NCBI GenBank assembly: GCA_020849795.1
Contig: JADZFR010000051.1
Location: 19,821-83,820 of the forward strand
From: Planctomycetota bacterium
GTDB lineage: Bacteria > Planctomycetota > UBA8742 > UBA2392
Direction: 5' to 3'
Length of the DNA stretch: 64,000 bases
Below, piece by piece: positions 42,192 through 51,800 of the stretch (positions are counted from its first letter, which is position 1; the number at the start of each line of letters is the position of its first letter). Under the pieces are notes generated by a model, which made no database searches, had not been told where the DNA came from, and saw only the letters and a list, made by a program, of their open reading frames with translations. The translations under genes and the position numbers were made by a program.

Positions 42192-43517
42192 ATGGTTGCC
42201 CGCGAAACAGCAAGCACGATCTTTGCCCTGGCCACCCCCGCGTCGGCTTCAGCCGCCGCATTGTTGCGCATCGCCGGTTCGCAGGCTCGCGTCCTTGCCC
42301 AGAAGTTCTGCGGCAGCGACTGGAAGCGCCGCTGTGTACAAGGTTCGATTCGCCTGCCGATCGGGACCGTACCCTGCATCGCGTGGCTGATGCCCGCGCC
42401 GCACACGCTGACCGGCCGCGACACTCTTGAAATTCTCGTGCCGGGGAACGTTGAGATCGTGCGCGATCTTGAGCGCCTCTTGCGCGAGTGCGGCTGCCAC
42501 GATGCCGAGCCCGGGGCCTTCACACGCCTGGCCGTGGAGGCGGGCAAGCTCAGCCTTGCGCAGGCCGAGGCAACGCTGGCGCTGGTGACGTCATCAGACG
42601 AGGTGTCTCGCCGGCGCGCCCTGGCCGACCTTGGCGGAGAATCGGCACGGCGGTTGACGGATCTCGCCGCGCGCCTGAGGACTCTGAGCGCGCGCTATGA
42701 AATGAGTTTCGACTTCAGCGAGGAAGAACACGCCCTGGCGCAGGAGGACCGGCTTTCGGGCGACTTGCGTGCGCTGCTTGCCGACCTGCGCGCCTTCGTC
42801 GGGCGCGAGGGCAGTCAACCCCGGCGCGAATTCCCCTCCGTGGCCCTGTTCGGCCCGCCCAACGCGGGCAAGAGCAGCCTGTTCAACGCGCTGGTTGGAC
42901 AGCGGCGTGCCCTGGTCAGCGCGACACCGGGCACGACCCGTGACGCCATTGAGGCCGACGCGGTGTTCGATGGCTGCGCCTGCAAACTGCTGGACTTGAG
43001 CGGCGTGGGCGCCGGCGATGCCGACCTGGGCCGCTATGCGCCCCAGGCACGACAGCGCGCGCTGGCCGCCGACGTGCTGTTAGTGCTGTGCGCACCGGGG
43101 CAGGCAGCCGACTGCGCGCACGAGTTCACCGCGCTGACACGTCAAGATGCCGCGCTTCGGTCACGTGCGCTGTGGGTCCAGACCATGTCCGATCTCGCGG
43201 CCCAGGAAGCAAACCCTTGCGGCCTGCCCCAGTACGCGGTTTCCGCCGCCAGCGGGCAGGGTCTGGCAGCCCTCCGCGAACAGCTTGGGGTACGACTGGG
43301 CGAATTGGCCACCGGGGGCTCGACCAGCCTGCTGCGCCTCAATGCCACTGCGGCATTGACGATGCTGGAAGTGGCTGCGGCTGATCCGCTCGCGCCCACT
43401 GAAGCCGTGGCAGCCGATGTGCGGCGCGCACTGACCCTGCTGGACCAGGCCCTGCTCAACGATGCGCCCGGCGACGTGCTGGACCTTATCTTTTCACGGT
43501 TCTGCATCGGCAAATAG
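42192..43517 (+). CDS. mnmE: tRNA modification GTPase MnmE, with degenerate GTPase motifs
   Basis: 441 aa, near-normal length. The ATG at 42192 gives the family start [12 protein letters not shown]. The folate-binding N-domain shows [14 protein letters not shown] and [22 protein letters not shown]; the C-terminus ends FCIGK, whose Cys is required for MnmE activity. The G domain has a good P-loop GPPNAGKSS and GTTRDAIE, but G3 is DLSGVG instead of DTAGxR and G4 reads QTMSDL instead of NKxDL. MnmE with MnmG modifies U34 of tRNAs. The altered G4 could lower guanine specificity. The gene lies right after yidC. Confidence 0.9.
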   Translation: MVARETASTIFALATPASASAAALLRIAGSQARVLAQKFCGSDWKRRCVQGSIRLPIGTVPCIAWLMPAPHTLTGRDTLEILVPGNVEIVRDLERLLRECGCHDAEPGAFTRLAVEAGKLSLAQAEATLALVTSSDEVSRRRALADLGGESARRLTDLAARLRTLSARYEMSFDFSEEEHALAQEDRLSGDLRALLADLRAFVGREGSQPRREFPSVALFGPPNAGKSSLFNALVGQRRALVSATPGTTRDAIEADAVFDGCACKLLDLSGVGAGDADLGRYAPQARQRALAADVLLVLCAPGQAADCAHEFTALTRQDAALRSRALWVQTMSDLAAQEANPCGLPQYAVSAASGQGLAALREQLGVRLGELATGGSTSLLRLNATAALTMLEVAAADPLAPTEAVAADVRRALTLLDQALLNDAPGDVLDLIFSRFCIGK

Positions 43518-43519
43518 AA

Positions 43520-43545
43520 CCGGGGCCCCTCGCGCGGGGCCCCGG
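43520..43545. terminator. Hairpin terminator between mnmE and the convergent lipoprotein gene
   Basis: Perfect 10-bp GC stem (43520-43529 with 43536-43545), loop TCGCGC, two bases past the mnmE stop. No U-run on either side. Confidence 0.65.
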
Positions 43546-43555
43546 GAGTGACCTG

Positions 43556-44116
43556 TTAGCGATGGTCGTTCAGCCAGCGGCCGAGTTCCTCGCCCAGGTT
43601 GGCCATGTCGTTTTCGAACGCGGGTTTGGCAATGCCGCCCGAGCTTTGCTCAAACTGAAGTTCGACGACCAGGTCGCCCGTCTCGGCATTGATCAGCCGC
43701 CCCTTCGCCAGGACGTGGCTCCAGCCTTGCTTCTTGTTGTGCAGGATGCTGGATGCCCGCGAGTCCGGGTCACCCAGGTCGAGATACTCGATCTCAAGCT
43801 CGAACACATATCCTGTCGACGGGCGCTCCAGTGTGGCCATCGCCCGCACTTCCTCGGCCGTTTCCTCGAACACGCCGTCGGCGACCAGACGCGCGCCGGC
43901 CATCGGCCAATCGCGGTAAAAGCGCTCGAGATCAGCTTGGTCGTACTTGCCGTGAATCTGCTTGGGCAGCTTGACCGGCAGCACCTTCAGGTTGCTGACA
44001 ACCCGTCGTTCCTCGAACGCGTCACCCGCTGTGCCGGTGTACATCTCGGACTTCGAGGTCTGGCACGCGGTAACAAAGAACACTGACAGCAAACTCAGCA
44101 TCATCGCGTATCGCAT
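43556..44116 (-). CDS. Small lipoprotein
   Basis: 186 aa. Signal peptide with lipobox VTAC (Cys18). AAGGAGG precedes the ATG. The mature domain (LKVLPVKLPKQI.., MATLERPSTGYVFELEIEYLDLGDPDSRA, VLAKGRLINAETGDLVVELQF) has the look of the DUF4410/GNA1162-type lipoprotein fold, in which a degradable strand pattern surrounds a GRL.D..TG.v. turn, but this is a loose match. Likely outer- or inner-membrane attached. Single gene; no operon partner. Confidence 0.6.
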   Translation of the reverse strand: MRYAMMLSLLSVFFVTACQTSKSEMYTGTAGDAFEERRVVSNLKVLPVKLPKQIHGKYDQADLERFYRDWPMAGARLVADGVFEETAEEVRAMATLERPSTGYVFELEIEYLDLGDPDSRASSILHNKKQGWSHVLAKGRLINAETGDLVVELQFEQSSGGIAKPAFENDMANLGEELGRWLNDHR

Positions 44117-44239
44117 GGCGCCTCCTTGTCTCGGTTGCCCGGGGAAGGGCTGACAAGGGCGAAACTTCCGCGCCGTGACTGCTATTCCGTCATTCGTGTG
44201 TCACGGACGTAAGTCGCTGGCAAGCGGCGGTTTGGATCG

Positions 44240-44650
44240 CTACGCAGGTTCGATTGCCTTGTGCGCCACGACCTGCACATCTTCCGGACAGCGCACCGGT
44301 CGCATACCGTTTTGTTTGCCCAGAAACGCCAGCACTGTGTGGCCGGTGGTCAGCACCGAATCGCCGTTCAGCACCGCGTACTCAAAGCGCAGCCGAGTCT
44401 TCGTGGCCTCGCGCAACCAGGTGCGCACGGTCAGCAGGTCGTCGTACTTCGCGCTGGCTTTGTGATTGGCGTGGGTCTCGATCACGGCCAGCACGTAACC
44501 GCGTTGTTCAAGGTCGGCGTAGGTGATGCCGATCTGCCTCATGGCCTCGGTGCGGCCGATCTCGAAATAGATGATGTAGTTGCTGTGGTACACGACGCCC
44601 ATCTGGTCGGTCTCGGCGTAGCGTACGCGCACCTGGGTGTCGAAGGGCAT
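44240..44650 (-). CDS. ybgC: YbgC-type acyl-CoA thioesterase (4HBT hotdog fold)
   Basis: 136 aa, one hotdog domain. The family signature is intact: RVRYAETDQMGVVYHSNYI with catalytic Asp15 and the YHSNY strand, YFEIGRTEAMRQIG, and VRTWLREATKTRLRFEYAVL. Such enzymes hydrolyse short- or medium-chain acyl-CoA; ybgC is often linked to tol-pal genes and phospholipid metabolism, though no tol gene is adjacent here. It follows the glutaredoxin-like gene by 17 bases on the same strand. Confidence 0.88.
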   Translation of the reverse strand: MPFDTQVRVRYAETDQMGVVYHSNYIIYFEIGRTEAMRQIGITYADLEQRGYVLAVIETHANHKASAKYDDLLTVRTWLREATKTRLRFEYAVLNGDSVLTTGHTVLAFLGKQNGMRPVRCPEDVQVVAHKAIEPA

Positions 44651-44667
44651 GACAGGGTTCTAGCTGT

Positions 44668-44973
44668 TCACAGCGCTTCCGCCAACTCGCTGACAAACAG
44701 CGCCAGGTTCAGGCGGCCGGGCTGGTCGATGTGATACCCCCTCACCCACTTGCTGCCGTTGACAAGCACGTAGGGCACGCCACGCTTGCCTGTCTCTTCC
44801 TCGAGCCGGGTAGCCGCGTCGTGGCTCTTGCTGATGTTCACCGTGCTGTAGGCAACCTCGAACCGGTCAAGAAAGGACTTCAACCGCGAACAATCCGGGC
44901 ACCAGGTGGATACGTAAACCTCGAGCCTGGCGCCCGCAAGCTGGGAGCGGTGTGGCGCAAATGGATCTGGCAT
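44668..44973 (-). CDS. Glutaredoxin-family protein
   Basis: 101 aa from the ATG at 44973. A much longer in-frame extension upstream would be antisense to the hydrate epimerase gene and has no family similarity, so it is rejected. Thioredoxin-fold elements: LEVYVSTWCPDCSRLK with CPDC (Cys25, Cys28), the cis-Pro strand GVPYVLVNGSKWV and the final helix PGRLNLALFVSELAEAL. A two-Cys glutaredoxin or mycoredoxin-like thiol-disulfide reductant. It probably forms a small operon with the thioesterase. Confidence 0.85.
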   Translation of the reverse strand: MPDPFAPHRSQLAGARLEVYVSTWCPDCSRLKSFLDRFEVAYSTVNISKSHDAATRLEEETGKRGVPYVLVNGSKWVRGYHIDQPGRLNLALFVSELAEAL

Positions 44974-45057
44974 ATTCTCTTTCACGCCGCACCTCGCTGG
45001 GGCCCCACGCCGCGGACGGGTATTCCCCGGGCCGCCGCGATTTACTAGCGTAACTTC

Positions 45058-45855
45058 ATGCCGCCACAGAAAACACTGACGCGCAAGCAGGTTCGCGAGC
45101 TGGACCGCCGGGCGATTGAAGAGTTCGGCATGCCCTCGTTCGTGCTGATGGAAAATGCCGCGCGCGCCTGCGCCGATGAGTGCGAGCGCATCCTGCGCCT
45201 GCACGGCGTACAACGCGCGATGCGCAAGCTGCGGTCCCCGGGCAGTAAAGACGACATTCCGCGCACCGTAGAAGAGCTTGAACAGTGGAAGCAGGCCCTG
45301 AACGAGTTTCCCGACCCGACACTCATCTTTTGCGGCCCCGGCAGTAACGGCGGCGACGGCCTGGCGATTGCCCGCACCCTGCACAACCGTGGTTACGCGG
45401 TTCGCACGTTCTTTGTCGGGTCCGCCGCCCAGCTTGAGGCCGCACCGGCCGATGTCGCAAAGAACGCGGCGCTGCTGCGAACCCTTGGAGTAGACATCGC
45501 GATTCTGCCCGATGCCCGCGCCGTGCATGAGTTGCGCCCGTTGATGCGCGACGCCTGCCTGATCGTCGACGCCATGTTCGGCACCGGCCTTACCCGAACG
45601 CTGGAAGACCCATATCGCGCGGCTGTGCAGGCAGTCAACGAAGCGGGAGCACCGGTGCTGGCGGTGGACATTCCCAGCGGGCTGGATGCGGACACCGGCG
45701 ACGTGCTGGGCGCATGCGTGCGGGCTGAGGTCACGGTAACGTTCGTGGCAGCCAAGCCGGGATTCCTGGACAAAGCCGGGCCGTCATTCTGCGGCAAGGT
45801 GGTAGTCGCCGAAATCGGCATCCCGCGCAAGTTTCTCGAAGAGGCCCTGCGCTGA
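45058..45855 (+). CDS. nnrE: NAD(P)H-hydrate epimerase (YjeF N-terminal domain)
   Basis: 265 aa. N-terminal LTRKQVRELDRRAIEEFGMPSFVLMENAARA, then the phosphate-binding FCGPGSNGGDGLAIARTL, the catalytic-Asp strand LIVDAMFGTGL, and VLAVDIPSGLDADTG. It interconverts R and S forms of damaged NAD(P)H hydrate for repair. The ADP-dependent dehydratase half found fused in many bacteria is missing; the protein ends after the epimerase. An insert of about 40 residues (RSPGSKDDIPRTVEELEQWKQ) lies between the first helix and the GPG loop. It is divergent from the glutaredoxin gene. Confidence 0.93.
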   Translation: MPPQKTLTRKQVRELDRRAIEEFGMPSFVLMENAARACADECERILRLHGVQRAMRKLRSPGSKDDIPRTVEELEQWKQALNEFPDPTLIFCGPGSNGGDGLAIARTLHNRGYAVRTFFVGSAAQLEAAPADVAKNAALLRTLGVDIAILPDARAVHELRPLMRDACLIVDAMFGTGLTRTLEDPYRAAVQAVNEAGAPVLAVDIPSGLDADTGDVLGACVRAEVTVTFVAAKPGFLDKAGPSFCGKVVVAEIGIPRKFLEEALR

Positions 45856-45857
45856 CG

Positions 45858-45888
45858 CAAACCGCCGATGCAATGCATCGGCGGTTTG
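45858..45888. terminator. Bidirectional terminator after nnrE
   Basis: Perfect 15-bp stem (45858-45872 with 45874-45888) around one base, located between the convergent nnrE and the next leftward gene, three bases past the nnrE stop. Confidence 0.75.
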
Positions 45889-45906
45889 TGAGTTGGCGAA
45901 TCTGCT

Positions 45907-46680
45907 TTAGCCCGTGGTCAGCTTGGTGGGCACAGTGACCAGCAGCTTCTTGGCCTCGGCGTTGCTGTCGAGCCCCGGAGTCTTCTTGACGTCCTGGAAG
46001 GTGGCGCGAGCCTCGGCCACAATGGAATCCACGGCGGCCTTGTCTTCGCTGCCCAGGTTCTTCTTAAGCGCGATCTGGACCTCGGTGCCCAGCTTGTCGA
46101 GCGCTCGCAGCACGCCGACCGCGGCGTTGACCCTGGCCTTGCCGTCGCTGGAGTCGAGGCTGCGGCCGTAGGCCAGCGTTGCCTTGGCAAGTTCGGACTC
46201 TGCGCTGTTCACCGACTTCAGCGGGTCAGGCTTGGGCGTGGACGACTTGTTCTTGCCGGTGATGTCGACGCCGACGTCTACTTTGCCCAGCTGCTTCTCG
46301 ATTTCCTTGGCAACGTCACCAGCCGCAGTCTTGGACTCAGCGGCTTTGCGCGAGATTTCGGCCTCGGCGGCGATGCGCTTCTTGAACTGCTCGAAAACGG
46401 TGTCGCGGCTCTTGGTCAACTGGTCGTACAGTTCTTTCTGGCGCTCTTCGGGCAAGGCCTGCATGTCGGCGCTGACTTCTTTCTCGAAGGTGATGCGCGC
46501 GGGCAGCTCGGCAAACACTTCCTGCCTGCGCTCGGCGGGAACGGCCTTGAAGTCGTCCTTGACGCCCCAGAACTGCCCCATCAGTTCGCCATTGGTGGCG
46601 TACACGTAGCCAACGCCGGCGCTGGTGATCACGCCCACGACCGCAAACAGCCCGACCCACAGCTTGAAGACCTTACCCAT
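45907..46680 (-). CDS. Hypothetical membrane-anchored helical protein
   Basis: 257 aa. One N-terminal membrane helix (FKLWVGLFAVVGVITSAGVGYVY, about 5-28), then an exported, charged helical region (EERQKELYDQLTKSRDTVFEQFKKRIAAEAEI) and a Ser/Lys-rich middle with DITGKNKSSTPKPDP. No known domain. GGAGG precedes the ATG. It is the last gene of the long leftward series that starts with the HEAT-repeat gene, separated from its neighbour by a terminator hairpin, so it may have its own promoter. Confidence 0.6.
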   Translation of the reverse strand: MGKVFKLWVGLFAVVGVITSAGVGYVYATNGELMGQFWGVKDDFKAVPAERRQEVFAELPARITFEKEVSADMQALPEERQKELYDQLTKSRDTVFEQFKKRIAAEAEISRKAAESKTAAGDVAKEIEKQLGKVDVGVDITGKNKSSTPKPDPLKSVNSAESELAKATLAYGRSLDSSDGKARVNAAVGVLRALDKLGTEVQIALKKNLGSEDKAAVDSIVAEARATFQDVKKTPGLDSNAEAKKLLVTVPTKLTTG

Positions 46681-46758
46681 GGCTGGAACCTCCGTTGTCC
46701 TGTCTCAAGAGAACCAGATCAGCACTCAAACCGCAAAGTAAAACGCCCGGCGGGTACG

Positions 46759-46787
46759 CAAAGACCCCGCACAAAGCGGGGTCTTTG
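46759..46787 (-). terminator. Hairpin terminator after the 46800-47747 gene
   Basis: Perfect 12-bp stem CAAAGACCCCGC / GCGGGGTCTTTG (46759-46770 with 46776-46787), 12 bases past the stop of the gene on the minus strand. Confidence 0.7.
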
Positions 46788-46799
46788 GTGTATTTTCTG

Positions 46800-47747
46800 T
46801 TAGTACGGAACGGGCTCTTTGTCAGGGTTGCGCGGTGCGCGGTTGACGTCGTCGAGATCTGACTGCTCAAACTTCTGCTCGTCGCGTGCTGCTTCCCACT
46901 TCTGGCGCGCGGGCTTGACGGCTTCGCTGGTCATCATGCTGGATGCCTTGGCGATCTGCTGCATGCCCTTCTTGACCTCGTTGATCTCGTGCTCAAGTTC
47001 CTGGTAAATCAGGTACGCGGCAATCTCGCGCTCGTTGTCTTCGTTCTTCAGTGCTTCCTCGCTCATCTCTTCAAATCCCTCGTAATGCTTGAAGGAATTG
47101 ACCATGGGGATGTTGTCCATGTTGTACGGCCACTTGTACCGGAACAGTTCCAGCGCATAGACCGTCTGGTACCAATCCTGCCAGGCAGCGATCCAGAGCT
47201 CGTCGTTGCCGCGGTCATCCATGCCGGCTTTCTGCGCCAGCCGCACTTTCTTGATGGCGATTCGAATGTAGTCGTAGGCGCGGGACTTCTTCATCTCGCG
47301 GCCCTTTTCATAGGCCGAGACGGCAAACGCGCGCGCACGCACCTGGTGCTCGGTCAGCGTTTCTGCGCTCTTCTTGGCCGGCAAGTTGTGCGGCCGGATG
47401 TTGGCGACGGTATTGCCGCTGTCATCAATCGTGCCTCGGCGACCAAACGCGTCAAAGGCAATGTCCAGCACGAACGCAGCGATGCCCAGCACCGAGACCG
47501 CAATGCAGATAATCCAGATCAGTTTGGCCGACTTGTGCGATATCTTGCCCTTGCTCGGCAGCGGCTGCCCGTCTTCTACCTGTGGCACAGCCGTTGTCGG
47601 CGGACGCACCGGCTCTGAGGGCTTGACGCCCTTGGACGGACGCTGAACAGGCCCGCCCTGGGCGGACTTTACGCGCCGAACATCCGAAGAACTGCTTACC
47701 TCTTCGTAGTCTTCAACTACATCATCGTCGTCGTAGTCAGGTACCAC
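46800..47747 (-). CDS. Hypothetical bitopic membrane protein with acidic N-terminal tail
   Basis: 315 aa from a GTG at 47747 (AGGGGA upstream). The first 70 residues are cytosolic and disordered: an acidic run DYDDDDVVEDYEE, then Pro/Ser/Lys-rich sequence. One membrane helix (about 75-97, LIWIICIAVSVLGIAAFVLDI) leads to an exported helical domain with repeated EKGREMKKSRAYDYIRIAIKK-type segments and a TPR-like feel (LWIAAWQDWYQTVYALELF). Unknown family. It follows holA by 27 bases. Confidence 0.6.
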   Translation of the reverse strand: MVPDYDDDDVVEDYEEVSSSSDVRRVKSAQGGPVQRPSKGVKPSEPVRPPTTAVPQVEDGQPLPSKGKISHKSAKLIWIICIAVSVLGIAAFVLDIAFDAFGRRGTIDDSGNTVANIRPHNLPAKKSAETLTEHQVRARAFAVSAYEKGREMKKSRAYDYIRIAIKKVRLAQKAGMDDRGNDELWIAAWQDWYQTVYALELFRYKWPYNMDNIPMVNSFKHYEGFEEMSEEALKNEDNEREIAAYLIYQELEHEINEVKKGMQQIAKASSMMTSEAVKPARQKWEAARDEQKFEQSDLDDVNRAPRNPDKEPVPY

Positions 47748-47774
47748 TTTGTCCCCTGTCCCTGTTGAGCCTTG

Positions 47775-48836
47775 CTAACGAACGACCAGCCCCTGTGGTT
47801 CCCCCGACTTCAACGTTTCGCAAAGTCGTGAGACGGTTCCGATCAGCAGATTCGCCGGGTCTGGTGAAGCAGACTTCATGCTTTCGTCTGCCGCCATCAA
47901 CACCTCAAGTGCTACGCGGACTCTCCCGCGATCCAGCCCCCTGGCGGTGCCCAAGAATCCACTTTTTAGATTTTCCCTAAGCCTGACTTTGGCAAGGGTT
48001 TGTGCCTCCGCTGCTGATTTGCCCTGTTGCAGTGCCAATGCTGCCCGGCCCAGGCCAACCACCTGTAACCGCAGCAGTGCCAACAGAGAGAGTACCGACC
48101 CCAACTCTGCTTTGCCAGCCATTTTAGCAGCGCACGCCAGCGCCGTGCGAGTGTCCCCGGTGAGGATTGCATCACACAGCGGAAACGTCAGGTCCGCACC
48201 TTCGTAACCACAGGCGTGGGCGATGTCAGCCGCCGAGACCTTGCCGTCCCTGCTCAGCAGCGCCAGCTTGTGCAACTCTGACTCGGCCCTGCCAAGGCTG
48301 CCGCCGGTGTACTCGCGCAGGGCCGTCAGTGCGTCGGGCGACAACTTCAGGCCGATTTCGGCGGCTGCGTTGATCGCCAGCTGGTTCCAGCCACGCACGT
48401 CCCAGGGCTTGAGTTCTTCGCAGATGACGGTCGGAAAGTCCGCGCTGACGCGCTTCGGAACCGCGAGATTGCGCTGGAAGGTGGCGCCGTCAAACACCAG
48501 TACATTGCGCTTTCCCGGCTTGTCGAGGTATGCCAAAAACTCCTCTTTGAAGCGGGTGGTCGCCTCCTGGCGATTGCCGACCCGACGGTTGCCGATGACG
48601 ATCGCCAATGCGCCGCCGAACAGGCTTGGCGAGCGCAGTTCATCAAGCACGCGAGTGAGCGTGTCTTCAGGTTCCATGCGCCTGATTTCCATGCCGCGCT
48701 TTTCCAGCGACGACAACAGCGCCCGCAGGCACTTCCCCCGCAAGTAGTCTTCGGGACCGAACACGGCATACACGGGCGCGGCCGGCAGCTTTCCCGGGTC
48801 GCGCAGAAAGTCATTGGCTGGTACGGGTGTCGGCAT
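47775..48836 (-). CDS. holA: DNA polymerase III subunit delta
   Basis: 353 aa, AGGA before the ATG. Matches the HolA layout: VYAVFGPEDYLRGKCLRALL at the start (the clamp-loader fold without a Walker A, as expected), a DELRSPSLFGGALAIVIGNRRV strand, LVFDGATFQRN, ELKPWDVRGWNQLAINAAA, and ALREYTGGSLGRAESELHKLALL; then the C-terminal collar helices with ALLRLQVVGLGRAALALQQG. It opens the beta clamp during loading. It is embedded at the end of the VWA/MoxR series, probably by operon drift. Confidence 0.9.
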   Translation of the reverse strand: MPTPVPANDFLRDPGKLPAAPVYAVFGPEDYLRGKCLRALLSSLEKRGMEIRRMEPEDTLTRVLDELRSPSLFGGALAIVIGNRRVGNRQEATTRFKEEFLAYLDKPGKRNVLVFDGATFQRNLAVPKRVSADFPTVICEELKPWDVRGWNQLAINAAAEIGLKLSPDALTALREYTGGSLGRAESELHKLALLSRDGKVSAADIAHACGYEGADLTFPLCDAILTGDTRTALACAAKMAGKAELGSVLSLLALLRLQVVGLGRAALALQQGKSAAEAQTLAKVRLRENLKSGFLGTARGLDRGRVRVALEVLMAADESMKSASPDPANLLIGTVSRLCETLKSGEPQGLVVR

Positions 48837-48866
48837 GGGTCCTGTGATGGTCCATCACGGCTGGCA

Positions 48867-51800
48867 TTACACCATGCGCACAAGTTTGCGGGTCAGCCAT
48901 TCACCGGCGAGCAGCATGATCATCAACACCAGCAGCGCCGAACGCAGGCTCCAGGGCTCATCCTTGCGGTTCCAGAGCAAGCTGGTGATGCCCTTCAGTT
49001 CGTTCTCTTTCTCGCGGATCTCAAAGACCGCCTGGCCCATGTCCGTCATCAAGTAAATACGCTTGCCGCCCTGGTAATCCATCGGCGCAACGTTCGCGGG
49101 CAGCTTGGTCGAGCGCCTCTGCAAGCCGTCGAAGTCCATGGTCAGGTTGCGCAGTTCTGCCACCGGCGCAATCACCGTGTAGCGGTGCGGCTGCTTGCGA
49201 CTTTCCTCGTAGCCCTGCACCCACACGTCAAACTGGCCGGGCTCGTTGGCCTCAACGACGCCCTCAAACAGGTTTGGACTCCAGCTCACTTCCTGCAACA
49301 CCACTCGACGCGCCGACAAACGTCCCTGGCTGCGAGCCTGCAACTCAACGATCAGGCGACGCGCCTCGGAATCGTCGGGGCCGCGCGGCAGCTCAGAGAG
49401 TTCCTTGTTCTGGTTCTGGGTGACTTCGTTGTAGATGTCCCCCAGCAGCTCGACATACACCTTGACCTGCTCGCTCACCTGGTAGCGGGTCTTGTCGGTG
49501 TACACGTCCACCCGCTGTTGCTTGCCCTTGAGGCGGCGGCTGGCAACAAACCGAAGCGTGTTCTGCCAGAAGCGATAGAAGTACACGTCGCCAACGAACT
49601 CGCGCCAAAGCCAGGTGTCGTCGCTGCCGCAGTAGAAGGTCATGCCACTGCCATAGGGCATGGCGGCGGTCAGTACGTCACCTTCGCCGGTAATCTTGCC
49701 CTCGCGGGTTACGCGCGACAGGGCGACGGCCGGTGCCGGCTTGATGCCGGCCGTGCCCTGGTACCAGTACAATCCGTGCAGCTGTCCTTTGACAAAGCTG
49801 CCGTCCTTTACGCTGCCCCACAGTTCGTCGTTTCGGGCGGGGTTGCTGCTCAGGCGGTGCACTTCATGGGCGCGACCAGCGGGGGTCAGGCGCCAGAACT
49901 TCTGCTGTTTATGGTCGATGGCGCCCTCTGCGTCGCGCGGGGTATCCAGTTCAACCGGGTACAGCACGCGCGCCTTTTCAATGTTGCGGTAGGCGCTGAA
50001 GTTGTAGCCCTGGCCCGCGAGCAGTACCAGGCCGCCGCGGTGGTGGCTGACCCACTCTTCCAGCCAGTCCCAGTGCTCGCGCCGGAAGCGATTGTCATCG
50101 GGGTCAATGTCGCCCATGATGATGACGTCGTAGTCGAGCTTGAAGAATTCTTCCTTGTCGCGAATCACCCGGTCACCGACGGCAAACGGCGCCACGAGAG
50201 GCGACAGCTTGCGTCGCACTTCTTCGTCGTACTGGCTCGTCGGCTGCGTCCAGCCGTCCTGGGCGTCGAAGAAATAGCCCTGGTACTCAAGTTTCTTGTC
50301 GCGCTTGAGCGCCTCGTTCAAGTAGCGCGCCTGGTACCGGAAGCGACCCTCGAGGTACAGCACCTTGATCTTGCGGTCGATGATCTCGACTTCGTGCTCC
50401 TTGACGTTGTTTCGGTACGTGTCTTCATCCGGAAGGCGGTCTTCGTTCAGCTTCAGGTAGTAGATGTGTTTGCCGGTAACCGCGGGCTTGAAACGGATTT
50501 TGACTTCCGCCAGTTCTTCGGGGCCAAGCTCGATCTCGGTGCCGTCGGCGCCCCGTACTGCGCGGCCATTGAGCTCGCTGTAAGCCACCGGGTTGGTCGG
50601 CGAATCTTCGCACAGGATAATCTTCACGCGCTGGCCGGGAGTGCCCTTTTCCGGGTCGGCGCGATACGCCTTGTCGGCGCGGATCTTCAGCTTGAAGTCA
50701 AGGAAGTCGCCCTTGAGTATCTCGCGGTCCGCCGAAACACTCAGCAATTCAAGCACCTTTACCGGCTTGGGGTTGCCAATCGCGATGCCGACCACCTCGA
50801 CACCGCTTCGAGCCTTGGCGGCTTCGTCGGCGCTGCGTTCCTCGTTGGGGCTGGTGTCGCGGCCGTCGGTCAGCACGATGATTGACGACAGGTCGTCTTC
50901 GGCGGTGTAGTAGCGCCGCACTTCGCGCAGCGCTGCGTCAAGCTCGGTCAGGCGCCCGCGGGGCTCACGGAAGTCGAGTTCGGCGGGGTCAACTTCGAGG
51001 ATGGCTTCGTCCGTCAGCTGATCGCGGCCAAAGCGCGTCGAGAACACGAAAAAGCGCAGCATCGCGACGCGGTTTTCCGTGCGGCGCTTGTCAGCCTTCT
51101 CGGCGATCTCGGCGGCGCGCGCGCGCAGCACGTCGATCAAGGACTTGTCGCCCTGCTTCAGGGCACTGAGTGTATTGCCGTCCGTCACCAGCTCACAGGC
51201 AATGTCCCAGCGGCGCGGCCCTTCAGGATGGCATGTACCGAGCAGATTGTTGATCAGCACCCGCTTCTGCATCACAGCCTGGTCGTCCGCGTTGCCGCCA
51301 AGCAACTTGGCAAACTCCTGCTCGCGCAGCATCAGCTGCCGCAACAGTTCGTCCAGCTCGCTTTGCAGGCGCCGCACCTGGCTTTCGTTCGGCGTTTCCT
51401 TGCTGGTTTCTGCCGAGAGCTCACTCTGGCGCAGGTCAGCCTCGGCGGCGATGCCATCCAGTTCCCGCCGCAAGCGTTGCCATCCGCCGATGTCAAAGCG
51501 GCCGCCATGCAGCTCAGACAGGCGCTTGACCAGCCGTGCCGCGCGCTCGCGCACTACCCTGCGCACAAACCCCCGGACAGCAACCTCGTCGTCGGACAGC
51601 GTCACGAATCCCTGGTTCGGCGGCGGCGGAACGTCCACGCCCAGTCCGCGCAAGTGGTCGCGAAGCTCACGCACGTCTGCCGATTCGCGATCATCAAACA
51701 CGTTGAAGATCGGGAATTCGCGTGATTCGTCCCCCATCGAAAGGCTGTCGTCGATCAGCACGGCGACTTTGCTGCCCTCGACGTAGGTCTCGGTAGCGAC

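Noticed and set aside
44974..45528. A 185-residue upstream extension of the glutaredoxin gene
   Set aside because: It is antisense to the hydrate epimerase gene, has no similarity to glutaredoxins, and an ATG at 44973 gives a normal-length protein.
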